In this document: positions 1 through 5,753 of the stretch, one piece after another | Numbering within the stretch: position 1 is the first letter of the stretch | Layout of the letters: each line of letters starts with the position of its first letter | DNA from: Gemmatimonadota bacterium | GTDB lineage: Bacteria; Gemmatimonadota; Gemmatimonadetes; Longimicrobiales; RSA9 | Length of the DNA: 6,522 bases | Assembly: GCA_019689775.1 (NCBI GenBank) | Contig: JADGGV010000241.1 | Location: forward strand, 1-6,522 | Reading direction: 5' to 3' | Translations under genes and position numbers: made by a program | The notes under the pieces: generated by a model | Seen by the model: only the letters and a program-made list of their open reading frames with translations | What the model was told of the DNA's origin: nothing | The model's database searches: none

Positions 1-118
1 GCCCCGCGCCGCGCAGCGCCGCCGCCGTGACCGCGCGCCCCTCCGCTCCCCCCTCCATTCGGGCCTCTGCCCGCATCGCCACGGGCTCACGCCGGCCAGC
101 CGTTCCGGTCACGCCCAT
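1..118 (-). CDS. 5' end of an unidentified leftward gene, cut by the window edge
   Basis: An open frame runs leftward from an ATG whose first base is 118 to the window edge without a stop, giving 39 codons. The start is supported by a GGAGG (complement of 125-129) separated by 6 nt from the ATG, one of the best ribosome sites in the window. In-frame ATGs at 76 and 58 are alternatives. The visible N-terminus is rich in Ala, Gly and Arg, with no recognisable domain, signal peptide or membrane segment in the part present. The Fur-box-like palindrome lies about 75 bp upstream of this start, so the gene may be iron-regulated, but nothing in the 39 residues shows an iron-related function. Chance open frames are common at this GC content, so the call rests mainly on the ribosome site and the divergent layout. 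Confidence 0.45.
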   Translation of the reverse strand, partial: MGVTGTAGRREPVAMRAEARMEGGAEGRAVTAAALRGAG

Positions 119-193
119 ACGTTGCCTCCACGTCGTCGACGCGCAGCGGCCGCGCCGCGCTCGCCCCGCTCGCAACCCCGCCCGGGCCGCGCG

Positions 194-210
194 TTGAGAA
201 CGATTCTCAA
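194..210. promoter_or_regulatory. Fur-box-like operator palindrome
   Basis: TTGAGAACGATTCTCAA is an exact 7-bp inverted repeat around a CGA centre. Read as the 7-1-7 Fur core (TGATAAT-N-ATTATCA) it gives TGAGAAC-G-ATTCTCA, matching 11 of the 14 arm bases. TGAGAAT/ATTCTCA-type arms are familiar in Fur sites of several proteobacteria. It lies between divergent starts, about 75 bp from the leftward gene and about 240 bp from the LuxR-type gene. On the minus strand GAGAAT (208-203) could serve as a -10 with TTGCGT (233-228) as -35, at a long 19-nt spacing, so a repressor here could block the leftward promoter. The symmetry is observed; the identity of the bound protein (Fur, or a relative such as Irr or Zur) is inferred. 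Confidence 0.5.
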
Positions 211-233
211 ATACACCTCCACGCTACACGCAA

Positions 234-262
234 TTGACCCGCTCGGCTGTGACGTGGATCAC
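234..262 (+). promoter_or_regulatory. Possible sigma-70-type promoter for the LuxR-type gene
   Basis: TTGACC at 234-239 matches five of six bases of the -35 consensus. It is followed at exactly 17 nt by GATCAC (257-262), a weak three-of-six match to the -10 consensus. The CRP-like palindrome covers the spacer and the -10, so a protein bound there would be placed to repress this promoter. The transcript would carry a leader of about 180 nt including the 331-349 hairpin. The weak -10 makes this tentative. Confidence 0.25.
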
Positions 263-266
263 AGCC
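245..266. promoter_or_regulatory. CRP/FNR-superfamily-type operator (TGTGA-N6-TCACA)
   Basis: GGCTGTGA, six bases, then TCACAGCC form a perfect inverted repeat with 8-bp arms. The core is exactly TGTGA-N6-TCACA, the consensus half-sites of the CRP/Vfr/Clp group of cyclic-nucleotide regulators. It lies in the divergent region, about 127 bp upstream of the leftward start and 183 bp upstream of the LuxR-type start. There is no T-run on either side, which argues against a terminator. Binding by a CRP-family protein is inferred from the match alone; no such regulator is encoded in the window. Confidence 0.55.
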
Positions 267-330
267 CGCGCGGAGCCGGGCGAGCGCCCACGGCCGCACC
301 GGCCGCCCGGCCCGTCACCCGTTCCGCGCG

Positions 331-349
331 GCCCCACGCACGGTGGGGC
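331..349. repeat. GC-rich hairpin in the leader of the LuxR-type gene
   Basis: GCCCCAC and GTGGGGC pair perfectly over 7 bp around the 5-nt loop GCACG. No T-run follows on either strand, so it does not look like an intrinsic terminator. It lies 100 bp upstream of the LuxR-type start and would fall in the 5' untranslated leader if transcription begins near 270. It may be a third protein-binding site or an RNA structure. Confidence 0.4.
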
Positions 350-448
350 GATTCCGGACAGACACGGGCGCGCCGGGACGCGAGCTTCCCGTAGGAAACG
401 ACGCGAGGGCGCCGCCGTCCCGAGCGGCGATGCCGGAGGGAGGTCCGA

Positions 449-1054
449 ATGGATACGATGATGGCCGACGGGGAGGAGCAGCGGTTGCGGCGGCTGCTCG
501 CGATCGTCCTCGCGGCCGAGCTGGTGGGCGGAACGATCGATCTGATCTGGGACGCGCCCGCGAGCTGGCTCTCCTTGCACGCCATCTACGAGGTGCTGCT
601 GATTCTCGGCACGCTCGCCATCGCGACCGTGCTGTGGCGCGGTTGGTGGCGCGCCCGGCGCTCGCTCGTGCGGGCGCGCGAGGCGCTGGCGGCGCGCGGC
701 GCGGAGCGTGATGCGTGGCGGGCGAGCGCGCAGCGCGCGCTGGACGGGCTCGGTCGGGCGATCGACGAGCGCTTCGCCGCCTGGGGCCTGACGCCCGTCG
801 AGCGCGAGGTGGCGTTGTTGCTCATGAAGGGGCGCAGTCACAAGGCCATTGCTCGCGAGACGGGGCGGAGCGAGCGGACCGTGCGCCAGCACGCCGTCTC
901 GATCTACCAAAAGTCCGGGCTCGGCGGCCGTGCGGAGCTGGCGGCGTTCTTCCTCGAGGATCTGATGCTCCCCCGCCCGGAGCAGGGCAGCCGTGAGCCG
1001 GAGCGCGCCCGGCCGACGCCGCCGACCGCGCCCGGCCCGGCGATCCTGCGCTGA
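449..1054 (+). CDS. Membrane-anchored LuxR-type helix-turn-helix regulator
   Basis: This is a 201-aa protein. Two hydrophobic segments (about residues 15-34 and 44-63) are followed by an Arg/Ala-rich, probably helical linker (about 65-108) and a C-terminal LuxR/GerE-type DNA-binding domain (about 112-173). The domain shows LTPVEREVALLLMKG, the turn KAIARETGRSERTVRQH and the recognition-helix region ending IYQKSG, all typical of the family. A Pro/Arg-rich tail of about 25 residues follows. There is no receiver or autoinducer-binding domain, so the sensing part appears to be the membrane hairpin itself. Start: GGAGGGAGG at 435-443 lies 5 nt before the ATG at 449; in-frame ATGs at 458 and 461 are less well placed. 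Its targets are unknown, with the adjacent HAD-ATPase and stress-protein genes as natural candidates. The fold is clear; the membrane location is predicted from hydrophobicity only. Confidence 0.88.
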   Translation: MDTMMADGEEQRLRRLLAIVLAAELVGGTIDLIWDAPASWLSLHAIYEVLLILGTLAIATVLWRGWWRARRSLVRAREALAARGAERDAWRASAQRALDGLGRAIDERFAAWGLTPVEREVALLLMKGRSHKAIARETGRSERTVRQHAVSIYQKSGLGGRAELAAFFLEDLMLPRPEQGSREPERARPTPPTAPGPAILR

Positions 1055-1157
1055 CGCGACGGCCTCGGCGGCCGCCCGGTGTTGTGCCTTCCCCCACGCC
1101 GGCTCGGCCGTTCCCCGACGGACCGCCGGCGGCGGGCGGGCTATCGTTGCGTGGGAC

Positions 1158-1163
1158 GGAAGG
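1158..1163 (+). promoter_or_regulatory. Ribosome binding site that fixes the HAD-ATPase start
   Basis: GGAAGG lies 6 nt before the ATG at 1170. The frame stays open upstream to 993, inside the LuxR-type gene, but this ribosome site and the onset of HAD homology at residue 6 of the shorter protein select 1170. Confidence 0.6.
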
Positions 1164-1169
1164 TCGCCC

Positions 1170-2843
1170 ATGTCCTATTACTTCCACGCCGTCGCCGTCG
1201 ACTACGACGGTACGCTGACGGAACGGGCCCGCCCCGACGACGACGTGCTCGCGGCGATCCGGGAGGTGCGCGAGTCGGGGCGCGTCTGCGTGCTCGTGAC
1301 CGGCCGCATTCTGACCGAGCTGCGCGCGGACTTCCCCGACGTCGACCACCACTTCGACGCGATCGTCGCGGAGAACGGCGCCGTCCTCGCCCGGGGCGAA
1401 GGGACCGAGCGGCCGCTCACGGCCCCGGTGTCCCTGGAGTTGGAGGCGGCGCTCGGACGACGCGGCGTCCCGCTGCGCCGTGGCCTCGCGCTCCTCGCCA
1501 CCGACGCCGTGCACGGCGCCGTGGTCCACGAGGAGATCGCGCGGCTCGGCCTCGAGTACCAGCTCGTCCGGAACCGCGGCGCGCTCATGGTTCTGCCCGC
1601 CGGCGTCACCAAGGGCACCGGCCTGCTCGCCGCGCTCGCGCAGCTCGGGATCTCGCAGCACAGCACGGTCGCCATTGGCGACGCCGAGAACGACCACTCG
1701 TTCCTCGACGCGGGCGAGATCGGCGTCGCGGTGGCCAACGCGGTCCCCTCGCTCCGCGCCCGCGCGGACCTGGTGCTCGACGCGCCGGCCGGCGCGGGCG
1801 TCGCCGCCTTCCTGCGCGGTCCGCTCCAGGACGGCCTGCCGGGCCTCGAGCCCCGCCGCTGGCGCATCCGCCTGGGCGTCTACGAGGACGGCGCGTCGGC
1901 CACGATCCCGGCCTCGCACGTCAACGTCGGCATCTTCGGCGCGAGCGGCGCCGGGAAGTCGTACGTCGCCGGGCTGTTGGCCGAGCAGCTCGTCGCGATG
2001 CGCTACGCGACGTGCATCCTCGACCTGGAGGGGGACCACGCCGCGCTAGGCAACCTGCACGGCGCCGTCGTCGTCGGCGGCCGCCATCCGCTCCCGCGGC
2101 CGGCGAGCCTGGCCCGGCTGCTTACCCAGGGGCTCCTCTCCGTCGTCGTGGATCTCTCGCTCCATCCGGAGGAGGCGAAGCGGAGCTACGCCCTCGAGCT
2201 GCTCGACGAGCTGCGTCGCACGCGCCGCCAGTGCGGGATCCCCCAGTGGATCATCGTCGACGAGGCGCACGTCCCCATGGGGGCGGACCTGCAAGGCTGG
2301 TGGTGCGCCGATGCGCGGGAGACCGGCCTGTGCCTCGTCACCTACCGGCCCGAGCAACTCTGCCCCCACGCGTGCGGCCGCGCCGAGTTCGTGATCACCC
2401 TCGACCCCGCGGCCGGCGCCACCCTCGCGCGGCGTGGCGAGCCGCCCCGCCGCTTCCGTCCGGCCGAGCGGGCGCTCCCCCACGTCCGGCACTGGCGGAA
2501 GTACGTCGAAGGGCGGCTCCCGCTCCATCGCCAGTTCGTCTTCCGCCGCAGCGACGGCCCGATCGGGGTCGCGGCCGGGAACGTGCCGGAGTTCGCCGCG
2601 GCGATCGAGCACGCGGGCGCCGACGTCCTCCGCCACCACGCCGCCCACCTCGACTTCTCGCGCTGGCTCGGCGACCTCGACCAGGACCCGGACCTGGTGC
2701 GAGCCGTCCGGGACCTCGAGCAGGCGCTCGCCGCGCCCGATACCGGCGACCAGGTGGAGGCGCTACGCGCGCGGCTCCTCGACGTGCTCGGCGCCCACTT
2801 CACCGAGCGCCTCGAGCCGCCGGGCCGGCAACGGACGAGCTGA
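1170..2843 (+). CDS. HAD phosphatase / HerA-DUF87-like ATPase / DUF5752-like fusion protein
   Basis: This 557-aa soluble protein has three parts. (1) Residues 6-216 form a HAD hydrolase: motif I DYDGT (nucleophile D11, acid D13), motif II VTGR (T44), motif III Lys in GVTKG (K148), motif IV GDAEND (D171, D175). The cap between motifs II and III (about 70-145) is short for the Cof type and nearer to the small caps of archaeal phosphoglycolate or sucrose-phosphate phosphatases. (2) Residues 231-430 resemble a HerA/DUF87 P-loop ATPase: a beta-hairpin lead-in, Walker A GASGAGKS (257-264, K263), Walker B IIVDEAH (361-367, D364, E365) and VTYRPEQL (390-397) where HerA-type proteins have a SQRP-like motif. 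(3) Residues 440-517 resemble DUF5752, including GNVPEF (470-475) and HxxHxDFSRWL (490-500). All catalytic residues of both enzymes are present, so both should be active. The substrate and any DNA or protein partner are unknown. The gene follows the LuxR-type gene by 115 bp and precedes the stress-protein gene by 124 bp on the same strand. Confidence 0.88.
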   Translation: MSYYFHAVAVDYDGTLTERARPDDDVLAAIREVRESGRVCVLVTGRILTELRADFPDVDHHFDAIVAENGAVLARGEGTERPLTAPVSLELEAALGRRGVPLRRGLALLATDAVHGAVVHEEIARLGLEYQLVRNRGALMVLPAGVTKGTGLLAALAQLGISQHSTVAIGDAENDHSFLDAGEIGVAVANAVPSLRARADLVLDAPAGAGVAAFLRGPLQDGLPGLEPRRWRIRLGVYEDGASATIPASHVNVGIFGASGAGKSYVAGLLAEQLVAMRYATCILDLEGDHAALGNLHGAVVVGGRHPLPRPASLARLLTQGLLSVVVDLSLHPEEAKRSYALELLDELRRTRRQCGIPQWIIVDEAHVPMGADLQGWWCADARETGLCLVTYRPEQLCPHACGRAEFVITLDPAAGATLARRGEPPRRFRPAERALPHVRHWRKYVEGRLPLHRQFVFRRSDGPIGVAAGNVPEFAAAIEHAGADVLRHHAAHLDFSRWLGDLDQDPDLVRAVRDLEQALAAPDTGDQVEALRARLLDVLGAHFTERLEPPGRQRTS

Positions 2844-2885
2844 GCGGTCCGGGCCGCCATCTCGGGTCGGCCCGAAGCATGCACG

Positions 2886-2926
2886 GGCCCGGCCTCTCGC
2901 CCGGGCCGCCGGGGCGCGGCCCCGGC
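2886..2926. repeat. Two adjacent GC-rich hairpins between the HAD-ATPase and stress-protein genes
   Basis: GGCCCGG (2886-2892) pairs with CCGGGCC (2901-2907) over 7 bp with an 8-nt loop. Immediately after, GCCGGGGC (2908-2915) pairs with GCCCCGGC (2919-2926) over 8 bp with a 3-nt GCG loop. No T-run follows. They lie 42 bp beyond the upstream stop and 42 bp before the next start. They could stall polymerase, stabilise the upstream message or tune relative expression within an operon, or could be a byproduct of the extreme GC content. Confidence 0.4.
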
Positions 2927-2967
2927 CGCCCCCCGAGGGCGCGGCGCCGACGAGCCGAGGAGGACGC

Positions 2968-3882
2968 GTGTTCCACAGGATCGTTGTCACGCTCGACGGA
3001 TCGGCCCGCAGCGAGGCCGCGCTACCCTGGGCGGCGGCGGTCGCGCGCGCCGCCCGCGCGCCGCTCGACCTCGTCCACGTGCACGTGCCGTGGATGCCGG
3101 AGGCCGGCTTCGCCGAGGCCGCGGAGCCCTGGCTGCGGCCGCCCGAGACGCCGCCCGCGGACGAGGCGTACACGGAGGCGCCGCACCCCTCCACCGCCGA
3201 GAAGCGCGCCTGGCTCGAGGCACTGGCCGCCGAGACCACGTGGCGCACGACCGTCGCGGCGTCGGCCCACCTCCTCGAGGGCCCGCTGATCCCGACGCTC
3301 CGGCGGTTCATCGAGCACTCCGGCGCGGACCTCCTCGTCATGACCAGCCGCGGGCAGGGGGCCGGCGGCCCGACCTGGCTCGGCTCCGTGGCCCGGTCCT
3401 TCGCCCACGACGCCGACGTGCCGTTGCTCCTGGTGCCGCTCCCCGCCGACGGCGCGGTCGAGCGCTGGCGCCAGCCGGCGGTCCATCGCATCCTCGTCGC
3501 GCTCGACGGATCCCCGGCCTCCGAGAGCGTCCTCGGCCCGGCCACGAGCCTGGCGACCACGTTCGGCGCCGCCATCCACCTGCTCCTCGTCCTCCCCCTC
3601 GACGCCACCGACGCCGACCGGCGGGCCGCCGAGGCCTACCTCGCCCGCGTCGCCGCCCGGCTGCCGCAGGAGCCGGCGCCGCCGGAGACTCAGGTCGCGG
3701 TCCACGGCCAGCCCGCCGCCGCCATCCTCCACGTCGTGCGCACCGAGCGCATGGACGTCGTCGCGGCCGGCTCGCACGGCGAGAGCGGCATCTCGCGCAT
3801 GCTCCTCGGCGGCGCCGCGCAGGAGATGTTGCGCGGCGCGGACGTGCCGCTCCTCCTCGTGCGCGCCCGGGCGACCGGGTAG
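2968..3882 (+). CDS. Tandem-domain universal stress protein (UspA family)
   Basis: This 304-aa protein has two Usp domains in tandem (about residues 1-150 and 170-304). Domain 1 opens HRIVVTLDGS (D10 at the usual adenine-contacting Asp) and has TSRG...GS (126-140), fitting the ATP motif G-x2-G-x9-G-(S/T) except that the first Gly is Thr. Domain 2 opens HRILVALDGS (D180) and has GSHG...GG (268-282), fitting the motif except that the last Ser/Thr is Gly. Both domains may therefore still bind nucleotide, though each lacks one canonical residue. Domain 1 carries a Pro/Glu-rich insertion (about 42-75). Start: GTG at 2968 with GAGGAGGA at 2957-2964 just upstream; the longer frame to the left lies inside the HAD-ATPase gene and is rejected. 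Usp proteins act in stress survival, often as dimers, and the tandem form mimics a dimer. It is probably co-transcribed with the upstream gene. Confidence 0.9.
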   Translation: MFHRIVVTLDGSARSEAALPWAAAVARAARAPLDLVHVHVPWMPEAGFAEAAEPWLRPPETPPADEAYTEAPHPSTAEKRAWLEALAAETTWRTTVAASAHLLEGPLIPTLRRFIEHSGADLLVMTSRGQGAGGPTWLGSVARSFAHDADVPLLLVPLPADGAVERWRQPAVHRILVALDGSPASESVLGPATSLATTFGAAIHLLLVLPLDATDADRRAAEAYLARVAARLPQEPAPPETQVAVHGQPAAAILHVVRTERMDVVAAGSHGESGISRMLLGGAAQEMLRGADVPLLLVRARATG

Positions 3883-3943
3883 GCCCCTCCGGCCGGGTCA
3901 GCCCGAGGTAATCGCGCTCCCCTGCCACGGCCAGGGCGTGACC

Positions 3944-3970
3944 GCGAGGCTGCCGCTGCGGCAGCCTCGC
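3944..3970 (+). terminator. Strong inverted repeat, probable terminator of the stress-protein unit
   Basis: GCGAGGCTGCCGC and GCGGCAGCCTCGC are perfect 13-bp complements around a single T (3957). As RNA this folds to an 11-bp stem with a 5-nt loop. A pyrimidine stretch follows at once and a GTTTTCTTC tract lies at 3989-3997, about 18 nt further on. That is farther than in a standard intrinsic terminator, so efficiency is uncertain. It lies 61 bp after the stress-protein stop and 143 bp before the next start. The opposite strand has no T-run beside the stem, which favours action on plus-strand transcripts. Confidence 0.5.
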
Positions 3971-4113
3971 CTTCCCCCGCCTCGGCCGTTTTCTTCAAGA
4001 CGCCGCGGATCGCCCCCGCGAGATTGGCCGGCGAGCGCGCGACCGCGCCCACGGCGCCGCCGCTCGCTCGGAGAGGGGACGTGAAGTCCACACCGTCGGA
4101 GGAGAGAGCGTCG

Positions 4114-4602
4114 ATGAGCGCTTTGGAGACGATGATTCCAGGGGAGGCCCGCACCTTCGCGGTCTCGGCGACGCGCCGGATCGCAGCGGCGCCCGACGCG
4201 GTGTACGCCGTGTTCGCGGATTACCGTGAAGCCCACCCGCGGATCCTTCCGCCGAGCTTCTTCGACGGTCTGACGGTGGAAGAGGGCGGGTACGGCGCCG
4301 GGACCGTCCTGGTCGTGAAGGCGCGCTTCGGCGGGCGAGTCCGGGCCATGCGCGGGGTCGTGACGGAGCCCGAACCCGGGCGTCTGCTCGTGGAGACCTA
4401 CCCGGACGATCGGATCGTCACCTCGTTCCGCGTCGTCGCGGAGCGCGGGGGCGACGCTTCCCGCGTCACCATCGCCAGCGTCTTCCCGCGCCGCTGGGGA
4501 CCGGTCGGCTGGGTCGAGGAGCGCGTCCTGCGCCGCTTGCTGGAGCCCGTCTATGCGGAAGAGCTGGACCGGGTCGCCGCCTACCTCGCGCGCGGCGGCT
4601 GA
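4114..4602 (+). CDS. SRPBCC-superfamily (START/Bet v 1-fold) protein
   Basis: This 162-aa protein fits the SRPBCC helix-grip fold (polyketide cyclase/dehydrase and lipid-transport type). After a short lead, a first strand and helix (FAVSATRRI then APDAVYAVFADY, residues 15-37) are followed by alternating strands (TVLVVKARF, residue Arg/Gly-rich turn, GRLLVETY, IVTSFRVVAE, SRVTIASVF). A long amphipathic C-terminal helix (about 133-158) should close the ligand cavity. No transmembrane segment or catalytic motif is visible, so it probably binds a small hydrophobic ligand that cannot be named. Start: ATG at 4114 follows GGAGGAGAGAG (4098-4108). A TTG at 4024 and GTG at 4081 in frame lack such sites. 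It converges on the AraC-family gene, the two stop codons being only 21 bp apart. Confidence 0.82.
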   Translation: MSALETMIPGEARTFAVSATRRIAAAPDAVYAVFADYREAHPRILPPSFFDGLTVEEGGYGAGTVLVVKARFGGRVRAMRGVVTEPEPGRLLVETYPDDRIVTSFRVVAERGGDASRVTIASVFPRRWGPVGWVEERVLRRLLEPVYAEELDRVAAYLARGG

Positions 4603-4623
4603 ACCCAGGCCGGGCGCGGGCGC

Positions 4624-5535
4624 TCACCCGGCGTGGCCCGGAGGACGCTCGAGCAGCGGCGGCAACGTGGCGTCGAACGGGCCGCGCAGCAGCTCGCGCG
4701 GCGTGACGAACGCCAGTGCACGGAATTCACGCGTCATGTGGGCCTGGTCCGCGTAGCCGCACGCGGCGGCGAGCCGACTCAGCGTCGCATCCGCGCCGCC
4801 GCGGGCGCGCTGCGCCAGGGCCAGCACCCGCTGGAAGCGCAGCATGCGCTGCATGAGCTTCGGACCGAAGCCGAGGGCGAGCGTGAAGCGGCGCCGGACC
4901 TCGCGAGGCGACCAGCCGAGGCGGACGCACAGGTCGTCGATGCTGGCCGCCGGGTGCCGCGCCAGCCACGCCGCGCCGTAGGCGACGCCGTCATCCGGGC
5001 CGGCGCCGGCGATCCGCGGCAGCAGCGCGTCGACCAGCGGTCGATGCGCCGCGGAGGGCAACTCGAGCGTGTGCCGCGTGCCGGGGAGGTACCGCGGCGC
5101 GCCCGGGAGATCGCTCAGGAGCGCGCCGGCGTCGCTGAGCTCCGCGGCGACGGCACCGAAGAGCCGCGCCCCGACGCCGGGGCGAAGCCGTACGCCGATG
5201 ATCTCGGTGCCGCCGCGGACCGGGTGGTCCACCCGGACCGTCTCCGGTCCCATGGCGTAGGCCGGGCAGCCGTTCACCGAGACGACGTCGATGCAACCGT
5301 CCGGGAGCGTCGGCTGGACGAGTGTCTCCACGTCCGCCGGATAGCGGCGGCGCCAGAGACACAGCACGAACTCCGCGAGCGCCGGCGGCGCCGGGAAGAA
5401 CGCGTCGTCGCCATACCCGGGACGCGAAACGGGCGTGGGCGTCGGCCGAGCGCGCGGCGTCGCCCGATGTCGGGAACCGTACGTCTCGCGCCGGCCCGCG
5501 CTGGCGGCGGGCCGGAGCCGCACGAGGTCGCTCAT
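4624..5535 (-). CDS. AraC-family transcriptional regulator with DUF6597-like N-terminal half
   Basis: This 303-aa protein has a C-terminal AraC/XylS DNA-binding domain (about residues 185-288). Its first helix-turn-helix is around SIDDLCVRLGWSPREVRRRF (198-217). The linking helix is around GPKLMQRMLRFQRVL (224-238). The second helix-turn-helix is LSRLAAACGYADQAHMTREF (252-271), then the family signature TPRELLR. The N-terminal half has PDGCIDVV (78-85) and GVRLRPG (114-120), hallmarks of the DUF6597-type domain of many one-component AraC regulators, in the place of a ligand sensor. The first 40 residues are Arg/Pro-rich and look unstructured. No clear ribosome site precedes the ATG at 5535, so the true start may be internal (for example the GTG at codon 5). 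It diverges from the DinB-type gene across 218 bp and converges on the SRPBCC gene. Its targets are probably itself and one of these neighbours, by inference only. Confidence 0.85.
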   Translation of the reverse strand: MSDLVRLRPAASAGRRETYGSRHRATPRARPTPTPVSRPGYGDDAFFPAPPALAEFVLCLWRRRYPADVETLVQPTLPDGCIDVVSVNGCPAYAMGPETVRVDHPVRGGTEIIGVRLRPGVGARLFGAVAAELSDAGALLSDLPGAPRYLPGTRHTLELPSAAHRPLVDALLPRIAGAGPDDGVAYGAAWLARHPAASIDDLCVRLGWSPREVRRRFTLALGFGPKLMQRMLRFQRVLALAQRARGGADATLSRLAAACGYADQAHMTREFRALAFVTPRELLRGPFDATLPPLLERPPGHAG

Positions 5536-5563
5536 CAGCGATCGGAGTTGGGGGCCGCACGGC

Positions 5564-5616
5564 GCTCCTTCGGCCGGGAGCCCGGCTCTGGCCCATTCCC
5601 CGGGCCCGTCGGGCCC
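5564..5616. repeat. Overlapping GC palindromes in the AraC/DinB divergent promoter region
   Basis: The 218-bp divergent gap (5536-5753) holds GCTCC/GGAGC (5564-5568 with 5577-5581), a competing GCCGGG-AG-CCCGGC (5573-5586), and GGGCCC-GTC-GGGCCC (5602-5616). AraC-family regulators usually bind direct repeats, and the duplicated GGGCCC could be read either way. No convincing -35/-10 pair is visible in the gap for either gene. Confidence 0.3.
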
Positions 5617-5753
5617 TCAGGATGGTAGTGCGTCGGGGGCAGATCGACCACCCCGGGCGGCCGGCCGTTCCATCGAGCGAGCCGCCCCGACCCGACCGCG
5701 GCGGGCACGAGGAGCCCGGTACCGCGACGGCACCATCGCACAAGGAGCAGCGA

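Larger units (their letters stand above)
119..448. other. Divergent intergenic control region
   Basis: This 330-bp gap lies between the leftward start at 118 and the rightward LuxR-type start at 449. It holds three well-formed inverted repeats (194-210, 245-266, 331-349), described separately. Its middle (about 190-240) is visibly less GC-rich than the surroundings, as expected of a promoter region. Frames open across this stretch on both strands have no good start sites or recognisable products and look like GC-driven chance frames. Confidence 0.6.

Noticed and set aside
245..266. The TGTGA-N6-TCACA palindrome as an intrinsic terminator
   Set aside because: There is no T-run on either strand, and it lies between divergent starts rather than after a gene.
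1060..1074. CGGCC-TCGGC-GGCCG stem after the LuxR-type gene as a terminator
   Set aside because: The stem is only 5 bp, no T-run follows, and such stems are expected by chance at this GC content.
224..1171. Long minus-strand open frame opposite the LuxR-type gene
   Set aside because: It has low-complexity Arg/Pro/Ala composition, no domain and no ribosome site, and it is antisense to a clear helix-turn-helix gene.
822..2039. Minus-strand frame of about 400 codons opposite the HAD domain
   Set aside because: It is an antisense shadow; the opposite strand has a complete HAD motif series with a ribosome site.
1079..3289. 736-codon plus-strand frame across the HAD-ATPase gene
   Set aside because: It is almost entirely Arg, Pro, Ala and Gly, as expected of an out-of-frame reading of GC-rich coding DNA, while another frame holds intact catalytic motifs.
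3690..4154. Minus-strand frame across the gap after the stress-protein gene
   Set aside because: It overlaps the stress-protein end and the strong inverted repeat, has no family resemblance, and its upstream region lacks a ribosome site.
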